Of a DNA stretch of 63,903 nucleotides, positions 37,162 to 45,479 are shown piece after piece. The number at the start of each line of letters is the position of its first letter. The stretch's first letter is position 1. This DNA is from Cysteiniphilum marinum (GTDB taxonomy: Bacteria; Pseudomonadota; Gammaproteobacteria; Francisellales; Francisellaceae): positions 1-63,903 of the forward strand of contig NZ_JACYVZ010000015.1 of assembly GCF_014857925.1 (NCBI RefSeq). Direction: 5' to 3'. The position numbers and the translations under genes are program-made. The notes below the pieces were generated by a model, which ran no database searches, had not been told where the DNA came from, and saw nothing but the letters and a program-made list of their open reading frames with translations.

Positions 37162-38113
37162 TTCAGACAAAGCGAAATTAAAACAAACTCACTGGTCAAA
37201 GCATCGTGAAAAAGGCAGTATTATCGGACTTAAGCTGACATTATGGATCGTAAAGCTTTTGGGTCGACATCTAGCCTATCTTTTGACATATCCGGTCATA
37301 GGCTATTTCTATCTATTTAGCCGTAAGGCACACCTAGCAATTAATATATATTGTAAAAATCTGCATTTTTATGCACAACAACAAAACCTTGATATACACG
37401 TCAAACCATGGCCTATTTTTATTAACTTTGGTAAGAGCCTAGTAGATAAAATTGCTGTTTGGAATGGGCAGATTACACGCAAACATTTGAACTTCATGAA
37501 TCGCCATGAATTAATTGAGCGCATTGACCAGAAAAAGGGGACAATTATATTTACCGCCCATCTTGGCACAATTGAGATAATGCGTGCGATCTCCAACTCA
37601 TATCCTAATAGCCGAATCAATGCCTTGGTGTTTAATCAACATGCGCAAAAATTTAATGACACCTTATCGCAAATTAATCCCCACTCGCAATTAAGCCTAA
37701 TTTCTGTTAGTCACTTTGATATGACTTTAGCAATGCAATTGCAGCAAAAAATTGATCAAGGCGAAATTATCATTATCGCGTGTGATCGCACCCCTGTGAC
37801 CAACATTACCAATAACCAACGTACGATAAAAGCTCAGTTTCTAGGGAAAGAAGCTTATTTTCCACAGGGTGGATTTTTATTGGCGCATCTTCTTAAAACG
37901 CCTGTTTACATGATGCTATGCCTTAAAAAAGGCAAACAGTTTGACGTGGTTTTCAAACCTTTTGCGGAGTCTATTAACTTGCCACGCAGCGAACGTCACG
38001 AGCATTTGGCTGATTATGTGCAACAATATAGTGACTTCCTTGCTGGGTATTGCCTAAAATACCCAACACAATGGTTTAATTTTTTTGATTTTTGGCAGTC
38101 TAATGACGGATAA
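37154..38113 (+). CDS. LpxL-like acyltransferase of an aryl-polyene-type cluster
   Basis: A 319-residue protein of the lipid A lauroyl/myristoyl acyltransferase superfamily (COG4261-like). One N-terminal hydrophobic segment (about 20-52) anchors it to the inner membrane. The catalytic histidine motif is FTAHLGTIEIMR, and later IIACDRTPV and FPQGGFLLAHLL are family-typical. The start at 37154 (MHDSDKAK) overlaps the glycosyltransferase end; a longer frame from 36971 would run inside that gene. It may transfer the polyene acyl chain to its glycolipid acceptor. Confidence 0.82.
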   Translation: MHDSDKAKLKQTHWSKHREKGSIIGLKLTLWIVKLLGRHLAYLLTYPVIGYFYLFSRKAHLAINIYCKNLHFYAQQQNLDIHVKPWPIFINFGKSLVDKIAVWNGQITRKHLNFMNRHELIERIDQKKGTIIFTAHLGTIEIMRAISNSYPNSRINALVFNQHAQKFNDTLSQINPHSQLSLISVSHFDMTLAMQLQQKIDQGEIIIIACDRTPVTNITNNQRTIKAQFLGKEAYFPQGGFLLAHLLKTPVYMMLCLKKGKQFDVVFKPFAESINLPRSERHEHLADYVQQYSDFLAGYCLKYPTQWFNFFDFWQSNDG

Positions 38114-38528
38114 ACCAATCACTCATATCACCGATATTGTAATACCATTTTTTGATGTTGATAGTTTGCAAATCGCTTGGCATGGTCATTATGTCAAGTA
38201 CTTTGAAGTCGCGCGTTGTGAGCTTTTAGATAAAATCGGTTATAACTACCACGCTATGGCGCAAAGTGGCTATATGTGGCCAGTGGTTGATTTGCAGATT
38301 AAATACATCAAACCTGCGAGCTTTGGACAGACTATCGAGGTACACAGTCAGGTGATCGAATATCAAAACCGCCTGAAAATAGGCTATCAAATCTTTGATA
38401 AAGCAACCGGACAAAAACTAAGTAAAGGGCACACAACCCAGCTTGCAGTGACTTTGCATAATCACGAATTACAATTTCAATCACCTAAGACCCTTATCCA
38501 AAAAATAGAAGGCTTTCATTATGATTAA
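38103..38528 (+). CDS. 4-hydroxybenzoyl-CoA thioesterase-family protein of an aryl-polyene-type cluster
   Basis: A 141-residue hot-dog thioesterase. FFDVDSLQIAWHGHYVKYFEVAR is the 4HBT/YbgC active-site region with the catalytic aspartate. The protein would release misprimed or finished acyl groups from the carrier proteins. The ATG at 38103 overlaps the acyltransferase end by eleven bases, and its own stop overlaps the LolA-like gene by eight bases, so the block is tightly coupled. Confidence 0.82.
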   Translation: MTDKPITHITDIVIPFFDVDSLQIAWHGHYVKYFEVARCELLDKIGYNYHAMAQSGYMWPVVDLQIKYIKPASFGQTIEVHSQVIEYQNRLKIGYQIFDKATGQKLSKGHTTQLAVTLHNHELQFQSPKTLIQKIEGFHYD

Positions 38529-39150
38529 CTCTTTCTTTAAACGCTTAAGCACTACTTTTTTAGTGGTATTTATACTATTGAACTTAGCTCAAGCCTCAAC
38601 AGATAATATCTTCGATCATCCACTATCCGCAAGCAATGAACAGGCATTTATTGAAGTTCAAAAAGAGCAAGCACAAATTAGTCATATCACCGGCAACTTC
38701 ACACAAACCCGTTTTATGAAACTGTTATCCAAACCACTAAAATCCAGTGGTCGTTTTGAGTTATCAAAAACGCAAGGTTTAAAATGGCTGCAAGACAAGC
38801 CTTTCCAATCCACCTTAATTGTTACTGAAGACAACATTAAACAATCCATCGAAGGCAAAACTGCTGTTGTTATCACCAAAAAAGAGCAACCGATCGTATT
38901 TTCATTTACGACCGTATTCTTATCGATATTCAAAGGTAATACTGATGCTCTAAAGCAATATTTTAAAATTTACTTTATGCAAAACGGCAACACTTGGCAT
39001 ATTGCACTTAAACCATTAGGCGCTCCCCTTGATAAAGCCATCCAAAGCATTGAAATGACGGGTACAAAATATGCTTCACGTATATTTGTCAATGAATCGC
39101 AAGGCAATCAAATGTTAATTGAATTTAGCGATGTGAGAGCAGCAGATTAA
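38521..39150 (+). CDS. LolA-like outer-membrane lipoprotein carrier protein of an aryl-polyene-type cluster
   Basis: A 209-residue periplasmic protein with a signal peptide (about 1-26, ending AQA). The beta-rich fold resembles LolA: ITGNFTQTRFMKLLSKPLKSSGRFELSKTQGLKWLQDKPF is the conserved N-terminal LolA-like region. In APE clusters this gene precedes an MMPL exporter and assists transfer of the product to the outer membrane. Here no exporter follows; the next genes are a MazEF pair on the opposite strand. A weak hairpin with arms AACTTGAT/ATCAAGTT (39178-39222) lies downstream. Confidence 0.82.
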   Translation: MINSFFKRLSTTFLVVFILLNLAQASTDNIFDHPLSASNEQAFIEVQKEQAQISHITGNFTQTRFMKLLSKPLKSSGRFELSKTQGLKWLQDKPFQSTLIVTEDNIKQSIEGKTAVVITKKEQPIVFSFTTVFLSIFKGNTDALKQYFKIYFMQNGNTWHIALKPLGAPLDKAIQSIEMTGTKYASRIFVNESQGNQMLIEFSDVRAAD

Positions 39151-39224
39151 AAGGATTAAACGTATAAGTTTAGACCCAACTTGATAGTTGCTAGTTTTTC
39201 TAACGCGATCTCTCTAATCAAGTT

Positions 39225-39557
39225 TTATGCAATGCCAATAAATACAGACAACAATCTTTCAATTTCTAGCATGTTGTTTCTATTTAATCGACCAAATGGC
39301 GTACCAATTTGCTCCCTTGTCACAGTATGCAATTTGTCAATCATGACCTGTGAGGTTTTCATCAAGCCATTAACTTCACTGGCTTTAACGGTGTATCGAA
39401 ACAATGGCGTTTCCCTTATTTCACTGGTTACTGGTAAAATAGTCACCGATGGGTGCTCTGCAAATAAATCTGATTGAATAACCAACGCAGGTCTTGGTTT
39501 ACCATAATCTCCTCGTAAAGAAACCGTCACCAAATCACCTCTTTTAATCACTTCCAA
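39225..39557 (-). CDS. mazF: MazF/PemK-family endoribonuclease toxin
   Basis: A 110-residue toxin of the MazF/PemK/CcdB fold. IKRGDLVTVSL, GKPRPALVIQSDLF, PSVTILPVTSEIR and a C-terminal QVMIDKLHTVTREQIG match the family, including the conserved arginine and threonine used in RNA cleavage. It overlaps the antitoxin gene by ten bases. No inactivating change is visible. Confidence 0.85.
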   Translation of the reverse strand: MEVIKRGDLVTVSLRGDYGKPRPALVIQSDLFAEHPSVTILPVTSEIRETPLFRYTVKASEVNGLMKTSQVMIDKLHTVTREQIGTPFGRLNRNNMLEIERLLSVFIGIA

Positions 39558-39760
39558 CCCTCATTGTCAGAAGAATCATCAATCCAGTCCATAGTATCGC
39601 GCTCATGCTGATCATTTAGTAAAAGTCTCGACTGCCTTAAACATTCTTCCTTAAATCCATATTTACGCGTATCTGGAACCCAAATTTGCAAAGGTCTTAA
39701 CCCTTGCGCTTTTAATTCGTCTCTATGTTTTTTAACTCGCTCTTGGATTGATCGTGGCAT
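39548..39760 (-). CDS. mazE: MazE-type antitoxin
   Basis: A 70-residue antitoxin of the antitoxin-MazE family with MPRSIQERVKKHRDELKAQGLRPLQIWVPDTR, a ribbon-helix-helix-like N-terminus used for dimerisation and DNA binding. The acidic C-terminus (MDWIDDSSDNEGW) wraps around MazF in relatives. The start at 39760 has a GGAG site; an in-frame start at 39808 overlaps the operator and is unlikely. It autoregulates with MazF in homologous systems. Confidence 0.8.
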   Translation of the reverse strand: MPRSIQERVKKHRDELKAQGLRPLQIWVPDTRKYGFKEECLRQSRLLLNDQHERDTMDWIDDSSDNEGWK

Positions 39761-39783
39761 TGCATTCTCCATCAACAGTGTTT

Positions 39784-39821
39784 CATGTAACAATTGTAGT
39801 TTAATCATACGTTACATGCAA
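39784..39821 (-). promoter_or_regulatory. mazEF promoter with overlapping operator palindrome
   Basis: On the minus strand there is a -35 TTGCAT (39816-39821), a 17-base spacer and a -10 TACAAT (39793-39798). A perfect inverted repeat CATGTAAC (39784-39791) / GTTACATG (39811-39818) overlaps the -35 and the start region. That is what an autorepressing MazE-MazF complex would bind. Confidence 0.6.
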
Positions 39822-39847
39822 CATATGGTTTTACTTATCAAATTGAA

Positions 39848-40648
39848 TTACTGCACCTCCACGCCGCGCCAGTGCTGAAAAGCAATCTTGCTTAACTCCA
39901 ATAACATCCCCTTGCCATCTATTGCCTGAATATTATGTGATTGACACCATGCAGTAAAAACTGTGCCATTTGGTGCATACATTAAGTCATATGCCAATGC
40001 GCCATTTGCAAAGTTATTAAGTTTTAATGGTAGATTCTCCTTGGCAACGCTCGCTGAAGTTGCATTGATTACAACATCAAATACACCTGCAATTCCATTT
40101 AAAGCACAGGCACTCAATTTAACCACACTATTTGTTGAGCGTGCCACTAGGTTATGCGCTTTTTCTTTAGTGCGATTGGCAATCGTAATACTTTCTGGAT
40201 TTTCACGCACTATAGCGCCTAAAATCCCTTTAGCAGCGCCACCGGCACCTAAGATTAAAACTCGCTTATTCTGCAAGCTGATATTTAAATTATTTTTAAT
40301 ATCATTCACAAGTCCAAGACCATCAAGATTTAAACCAATAAACTCACGATCACTATTGATAATCACATTACTCACTGCTTGTGCTTCTTGTGCTAGATCA
40401 TCTAATTTATCGCAATAACGGTATAGCTCTTCTTTAAATGGTAAGGTAACACTTAAGCCTTTGACAGCTTGATCAAGACGCAGCACATTCAAGGTTTGTT
40501 CTAGATTATCAGGACAAATTTCCAGTGCCTCATAATGCATAGTTTGTCCTGTTTTAGCGGCAAAATCTGTGTGAATTTGGGGAGATAAACTATGTTTAAC
40601 GGGATTACCTATAACATAATATTGATCTACTGGTTGCTTGATAGGCAT
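39848..40648 (-). CDS. aroE: Shikimate dehydrogenase
   Basis: Reduces 3-dehydroshikimate to shikimate with NADPH. The 266-residue protein has YYVIGNPVKHSLSPQIH near the N-terminus, KGLSVTLPFKEE with the catalytic lysine, GLNLDGLGL, and the Rossmann motif LILGAGGAAKGIL followed by ANRTKEKA. AINATSAS-type VINATSASV and IDGKGMLLE near the C-terminus complete the signature. Length is normal. AAAGGATG before the ATG is a good ribosome site. It is monocistronic as far as can be seen. Confidence 0.95.
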   Translation of the reverse strand: MPIKQPVDQYYVIGNPVKHSLSPQIHTDFAAKTGQTMHYEALEICPDNLEQTLNVLRLDQAVKGLSVTLPFKEELYRYCDKLDDLAQEAQAVSNVIINSDREFIGLNLDGLGLVNDIKNNLNISLQNKRVLILGAGGAAKGILGAIVRENPESITIANRTKEKAHNLVARSTNSVVKLSACALNGIAGVFDVVINATSASVAKENLPLKLNNFANGALAYDLMYAPNGTVFTAWCQSHNIQAIDGKGMLLELSKIAFQHWRGVEVQ

Positions 40649-40795
40649 CTATATCATCCTTTGTTATATTAGATATCAAGAGCCTATTGAAGCATTTTCA
40701 GAGATAACTGAGAAGTGTTTTATTAGCGCTAGAGTAAGTAAGGTATTATTTCCCGCATTGGATTATGTGCAATCACACTCCCCTAGGCTTCTATC

Positions 40796-41719
40796 TTAGA
40801 ATATTTCAGCAACCATACAGCGCACACTTCCACCACCAACACTTTCTATGGTGGAAACATCAAAAGAAAGACGCTGATTAAAGCTATCTATCATCTCCTT
40901 TTGTTGTGATGTCAGGCTATCCTCAGCTTGTTTGGACATTAGTAAATATTTTTCACCTTTATTATTACCAACCTGAATCATATTGCCTGCCATGGAATAT
41001 AACTGATCAAAGCTAATATTTATAATATACTTGCCGCTATCAGATAACTTTCTCTTTATTAAAGCCTGCTCTTCTTTATCTGGGATTGCATCTAAACAAA
41101 TAATCACAAATTGATCCGCAACTGCAAGCATGACGTTAGTGTGATAAATTGCCTTTCCCTCTTTATCTTCGCTATTAAAAACAACCAACTCATAACCCAT
41201 AATCTGAGTTACATGCTGCGCCAACTCGACATCAGCTCTGTTTGACTTTGCTAAATAGGCAATTTTATTTGCATGATCAAAAACAAAAACACCGGTGCCC
41301 TCAAGTGCGTGCTCAACTGCTCCAATGCGGCGCAAATCAGTCACAATATAATCTTCACCTGTTTTCTGCTTTAAAGTTTCACATAACAACTCAAGCTGCA
41401 CTTCTGCCTGTCGATTTAGATTATGCATGGGATAAATAAATAGACGTTTAACACCATCTATTTCATGAGTACTAAACCAATTGTTGGGAAAAACCGCATC
41501 TGGTGTTACCGCTTTAGGCGAAGGCAAAACAACCACTTCAATACCATGACTCTTTAGTTTACAAACCATGTTATTGAACTCCGACATCGCTCTACTGGCA
41601 ATAATTTCTTTTGGCAAAATATGTTTATTTTGAAAAGAGTTACTAACCGCTGTTTGCTCGTTATAGGAGAAGTGTGTAGGTTCAACCATTATTACTTTTT
41701 TTGCTATCAAATTATCCAT
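40796..41719 (-). CDS. ctlX: CtlX-type citrulline/arginine hydrolase
   Basis: Guanidine-group-modifying (amidinotransferase) superfamily enzyme of 307 residues. Motifs are PTHFSYNEQTAVSN, TPDAVFPNNWFSTHE with the catalytic acid, the LEGTGVFVFDH and YHTNVMLA histidine loop, AGNMIQV, and the C-terminal GGGSVRCMVAE with the catalytic cysteine. Family members hydrolyse citrulline (or arginine) to ornithine, carbon dioxide and ammonia. It follows arcA by 19 bases and is the last gene of ocd-arcA-ctlX, so it most likely takes citrulline produced by ArcA. Confidence 0.85.
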   Translation of the reverse strand: MDNLIAKKVIMVEPTHFSYNEQTAVSNSFQNKHILPKEIIASRAMSEFNNMVCKLKSHGIEVVVLPSPKAVTPDAVFPNNWFSTHEIDGVKRLFIYPMHNLNRQAEVQLELLCETLKQKTGEDYIVTDLRRIGAVEHALEGTGVFVFDHANKIAYLAKSNRADVELAQHVTQIMGYELVVFNSEDKEGKAIYHTNVMLAVADQFVIICLDAIPDKEEQALIKRKLSDSGKYIINISFDQLYSMAGNMIQVGNNKGEKYLLMSKQAEDSLTSQQKEMIDSFNQRLSFDVSTIESVGGGSVRCMVAEIF

Positions 41720-41738
41720 CCATTCACCTCTTCAAAAC

Positions 41739-43010
41739 TTATATACCATCTCGCACTATTGGCATAGACATACATCTTGGACCTCCACGGCCTCTAGATA
41801 ATTCAGAGCAAGGTATTTGGTGAACGGTAATATCATTTTCCTGAAGCAACCTATTTGTAATAACATTACGTTGGTAAACAAAAACCTCACCAGGACGAAG
41901 TGTTAATGTATTTGCGCCATCACTCCATTGCTCCCTAGATCCCGTAATGAAATCATCACCACCACAATAAATAAGCTCCATTTTTTTATCTAGTTCTCTA
42001 GATAATATGACTTCAATTGAACCTGTTAATTCTTCACACTTTACCTGCTGTCCATCAGCTTTTGATAACTTATATATACTTGATGTATGTGCTATATCTC
42101 GATGCATCGTCATTTTTTGATGGTCTACTTGAGTAAGCACAGTATCTAAGTGCATAAACGCGCGGCTCACAGGGATTTTAATAGCAAGTATTTTGCTTAT
42201 TTTATGTGACTCATGATATTTCTTATTGAAAAATAACTCATGTGCAAACTGCTCAATTGCCTCTGCTGAGGTTCTTTGTGAAATCCCTATTGCCAAAGTA
42301 TTCTCATCTAAAACAAGTATATCCCCACCTTCAATTGACCCCGCATTCATTCGTAAATCTATTTTAGTCGCTTGAGAAAAACGTGGATGATACTGCAAAA
42401 CACTATTAATAAAAGTGCTCTCACGTTGCCTTGTTGGCGCATACATACTGTTAAGTGAGATCATATTCCCAAAAACAGAGGCTGGATCTCTTGTAAAGTA
42501 TAGATTAGGTATCGGCTGAAGCCAAAATTGTTCTTTTTTTGCAGACTGTGAACTTAGGCTATTATCGGTGATTTTTATTTCATTTTTCTTTATGCCTGCC
42601 ATTAATTTTTCACACAGCTCCTTACCAGAGAATTGCAGCAAATACTCCATTAAAGCAGTTGTTATTTTTATATTTTTCAACCCAGAAACACTAAGAAGCT
42701 CACTAATAACGTTGAGCTTATATGATGATTCAGTCAATACTTCACTAACAAGATCTTCTAAATACAAAACCTCTGTATCGTTATTTCTCAGTAGTTGCAC
42801 AAATTCATCATGCTCTCTTTGTGCTGTATCTAGATATGGAATGTCATCAAACAGTAATTCCTCTAAACTATCTGGCGTTAAATTACATAACTCCACCCCA
42901 GGTCTTTTCAATAATACAGTTCGCAATTTACCAATTTCACTTGGAATGCATAAATCAATTTCTTGGTTAATATTGGGCATATGACTATCAGCCTTAGTTT
43001 CACAAAGCAT
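41739..43010 (-). CDS. arcA: Arginine deiminase
   Basis: Converts arginine to citrulline and ammonia. The 423-residue protein shows IPYLDTAQREHD, LPNLYFTRDPASVFG (seen as IPNLYFTRDPASVFG), MNAGSIEGGDILVL with the catalytic acid, FMHLDTVLT with the catalytic histidine, and the C-terminal RGRGGPRCMSMP with the nucleophilic cysteine. I chose ATG 43010 because GGAG lies seven bases upstream; ATG 43022 is in frame. No arcB or arcC is present, so the usual ATP-forming arginine deiminase pathway is not encoded here. Confidence 0.93.
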   Translation of the reverse strand: MLCETKADSHMPNINQEIDLCIPSEIGKLRTVLLKRPGVELCNLTPDSLEELLFDDIPYLDTAQREHDEFVQLLRNNDTEVLYLEDLVSEVLTESSYKLNVISELLSVSGLKNIKITTALMEYLLQFSGKELCEKLMAGIKKNEIKITDNSLSSQSAKKEQFWLQPIPNLYFTRDPASVFGNMISLNSMYAPTRQRESTFINSVLQYHPRFSQATKIDLRMNAGSIEGGDILVLDENTLAIGISQRTSAEAIEQFAHELFFNKKYHESHKISKILAIKIPVSRAFMHLDTVLTQVDHQKMTMHRDIAHTSSIYKLSKADGQQVKCEELTGSIEVILSRELDKKMELIYCGGDDFITGSREQWSDGANTLTLRPGEVFVYQRNVITNRLLQENDITVHQIPCSELSRGRGGPRCMSMPIVRDGI

Positions 43011-43060
43011 ATTTTTCTCCATTCATATTATTTTAATTTTGGGGCTCACCCTCTGAAAAA

Positions 43061-44137
43061 CTATAATTCAACTTGATATTTTTGATGTATCTGTAATGCG
43101 CCATTATCACCATGCTCATTTAATACGGAGAATAAATCCTTAGGATCTTTTAATGCCGGAATCATGTTCATTGGTACACCAATATTGTATTTCTCAGCCA
43201 ATTGATATGTAAGCTTCAATGCCGAAAAATCCTCCAAAGCAAAACCAACAGAGTCAAATACAGTAATCTCATCTTGGCTAACGCGTCCTTGCTTTTCATT
43301 TGAGATAAGTTGCCATAATTCAGCATAAACAACTTTCTTTGCTTCTTCTTCAGTGAAATGTTGAATCTCACCTTCAATAAACGATTGCTCAAAAAATTCA
43401 ACCACTACTTTAGCGCGTGGCAATATTGCTTGATCTAACTCAGTTTTGCCTGGGCAATCACCACCTAGACCATTGATATGTACACCTTCTTTAATCCAGC
43501 TATTTTCAATCACAACAGCATGTGCTTTGCATGCAGTACACACCGTAATAATATCAGCACCCTTGACGGCCTCTTCATTGCTCGCACAAGGAATGAGCTC
43601 AAAGTCGTAAGCTTGCATGTTTTTCTCAAAACGACGCATCGCCTGTGGATCAATATCATGGTAACGAATCGTTTTAATATCACGCACAATGGCTGTTGCT
43701 AACGCTTGGAAATCGCTTTGTGCACCTGTACCGATTAATGCCAAGGTGTTGGCATCTTTTCGTGCTAAATAATCAGTTGCTAACGCTGAAGTTGCTGCTG
43801 TGCGCAAACCTGTTAACACCGTCATTTCTGAAATCAACAGTGGATGACCATCAGATACTTTTGATAACTGCCCTGTCGCTATAATCGTTTGCTTATTCTG
43901 CAATGGATTCTTTGGATGTCCATTGACATATTTATAGGCAAATAACTCTTTATCCGCTGTCGGCATTAATTCAATGACACCATCTGGCACATGAAATGCT
44001 GGGCGTGGTATTTTATCAAACTCTTGCCAACGTAAAAAATCACCCTTTAAAGTTGTCATTAAGTCAACTAAATACTGTCTTAAACCATGTTTATGAATAA
44101 GCTCAGCTAGCTTTTCAACTGAAATTACTTTGATCAT
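43061..44137 (-). CDS. Ornithine cyclodeaminase family protein
   Basis: NAD-dependent enzyme of the ornithine cyclodeaminase/mu-crystallin family, 358 residues. FAYKYVNGHPKNP is the substrate-binding strand, LISEMTVLTGLRTAATSALATDYLAR is the family signature, and LALIGTGAQSDFQ begins the Rossmann domain. INGLGGDCPGKTELD is the catalytic aspartate region. True ornithine cyclodeaminases convert ornithine directly to proline plus ammonia. The start at 44137 has TAGGAG seven bases upstream. It heads the operon followed by arcA and ctlX, which supports ornithine as substrate. Confidence 0.88.
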   Translation of the reverse strand: MIKVISVEKLAELIHKHGLRQYLVDLMTTLKGDFLRWQEFDKIPRPAFHVPDGVIELMPTADKELFAYKYVNGHPKNPLQNKQTIIATGQLSKVSDGHPLLISEMTVLTGLRTAATSALATDYLARKDANTLALIGTGAQSDFQALATAIVRDIKTIRYHDIDPQAMRRFEKNMQAYDFELIPCASNEEAVKGADIITVCTACKAHAVVIENSWIKEGVHINGLGGDCPGKTELDQAILPRAKVVVEFFEQSFIEGEIQHFTEEEAKKVVYAELWQLISNEKQGRVSQDEITVFDSVGFALEDFSALKLTYQLAEKYNIGVPMNMIPALKDPKDLFSVLNEHGDNGALQIHQKYQVEL

Positions 44138-44352
44138 TAAATTTCTCCTATCCCACATATTTTATATATAAAGTTATATAAGATTATAAAACTTTATACT
44201 GAATATATTTTTAACAATATCACATGCACTTACCATAGATAAATAGATCATGTTTTTATTGTAGATTTGCAACAAGAGGTAATATAAATTTAATAATCAA
44301 AAATAGCAAATAGATTCATGCACAGATTTTTAAGCCCACTATTATAGGTGTT

Positions 44353-45462
44353 TTAAAGCTTAATCGGACTCACAACATACGTACTGCGACTATCATCATC
44401 CTTGATAAGTAAACTCATTTGCGGGCTATCAAAATAAAAATCAATGTGCTCTGAATCTAACACATCAACAATATTTAAAAGGTAATTTACGTTAAAACCA
44501 ATTTCCATTGGTTGGTCACTATATTTTACTTCCATTTGATCTTGTGCTTCTTCATGCTCTGGATTATTTGCTGATAGAAGCAAAGCATTATCCTGAAGCT
44601 CTAAGCGCACACCGCGATACGTTTCATTCGATAAGATAGCCGTACGTAGTAATGCCTGTTTTAATTCAACTCGATTAGCAACTAATAGCTTTGTATTATT
44701 CGGTGGAATCACTCTTGTATAATCAGGGAAACGCCCTTCAATAAGTTTTGATGTAAACTGAAAATCAGGCAAGATGATTCTGAAATAGTTTTTACCAATT
44801 TGCACTTCAATTTCAGCATCCTCAGGCGCTGACAACGTGCGCTCTAGTTCTTTAATCGCCTTGCTTGGCACAATAATCTGAACAGCATCTAGGAAAGTAT
44901 CTTCTATTAATACTTCAGAGCTAGCCATACGATGACCATCAGTCGATACAGTGCGAAATCTATCGTTATTGACTTCCCATAACATACCATTTAAGAAATA
45001 ACGCACATCATTATTTGCCATGGCAAATTTTACACGCTTAATTGCCGAGTTAAGCTGGGCATATGACAGCTTAAACATCGCTCTACCTGTATCTTCATTC
45101 ATCACAGGAAAGGATGATGCTTTCAAGATTGACATGGTAAATTTACTGCGATTACATGCAATTAATACCCGATCATTTGCTTCTTCTGTTATTTTGAGTG
45201 ATGCGCCCTCTGGTAGGTTACGTACAATATCATGAAGCTTTTTAGCAGGAATAGCGATACTACCATCATCAGATGCTTCTTCAAGCTCAACATAACTGAC
45301 AATTTCAGTCTCTAAATCAGAGGCCTTTAAGCGCAGTTTACCCTCTTCAATAATAAATAATACGGAGCTTAGCACTGGTATCGTATGCTTTTTATCAGCA
45401 ATCGATACTAAACCTTGTAACGGCTTTAATAATGCATCGCGAGAAAGTGTAAATTGTAACAT
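44353..45462 (-). CDS. dnaN: DNA polymerase III beta sliding clamp
   Basis: Ring-shaped processivity factor of the replicase, 369 residues with three repeated clamp domains. The sequence begins MLQFTLSRDALLKPL, has IPAKKLHDIVRNLP, FLNGMLWEV and TDGHRMASSE, and ends with SLLIKDDDSRSTYVVSPIKL (the conserved C-terminal SYVVMPMRL-type strand). GGGGAG is five bases before ATG 45462; ATG 45465 is adjacent. It follows dnaA by 17 bases. No recF follows downstream; the next gene to the left starts a different operon across a 215-base gap. Confidence 0.97.
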   Translation of the reverse strand: MLQFTLSRDALLKPLQGLVSIADKKHTIPVLSSVLFIIEEGKLRLKASDLETEIVSYVELEEASDDGSIAIPAKKLHDIVRNLPEGASLKITEEANDRVLIACNRSKFTMSILKASSFPVMNEDTGRAMFKLSYAQLNSAIKRVKFAMANNDVRYFLNGMLWEVNNDRFRTVSTDGHRMASSEVLIEDTFLDAVQIIVPSKAIKELERTLSAPEDAEIEVQIGKNYFRIILPDFQFTSKLIEGRFPDYTRVIPPNNTKLLVANRVELKQALLRTAILSNETYRGVRLELQDNALLLSANNPEHEEAQDQMEVKYSDQPMEIGFNVNYLLNIVDVLDSEHIDFYFDSPQMSLLIKDDDSRSTYVVSPIKL

Positions 45463-45479
45463 CATATCTCCCCTGGGAA

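Noticed and set aside
44159-44352. ArgR box upstream of the arginine operon
   Set aside because: Only a half-site like TGAATA was seen; no convincing palindrome.
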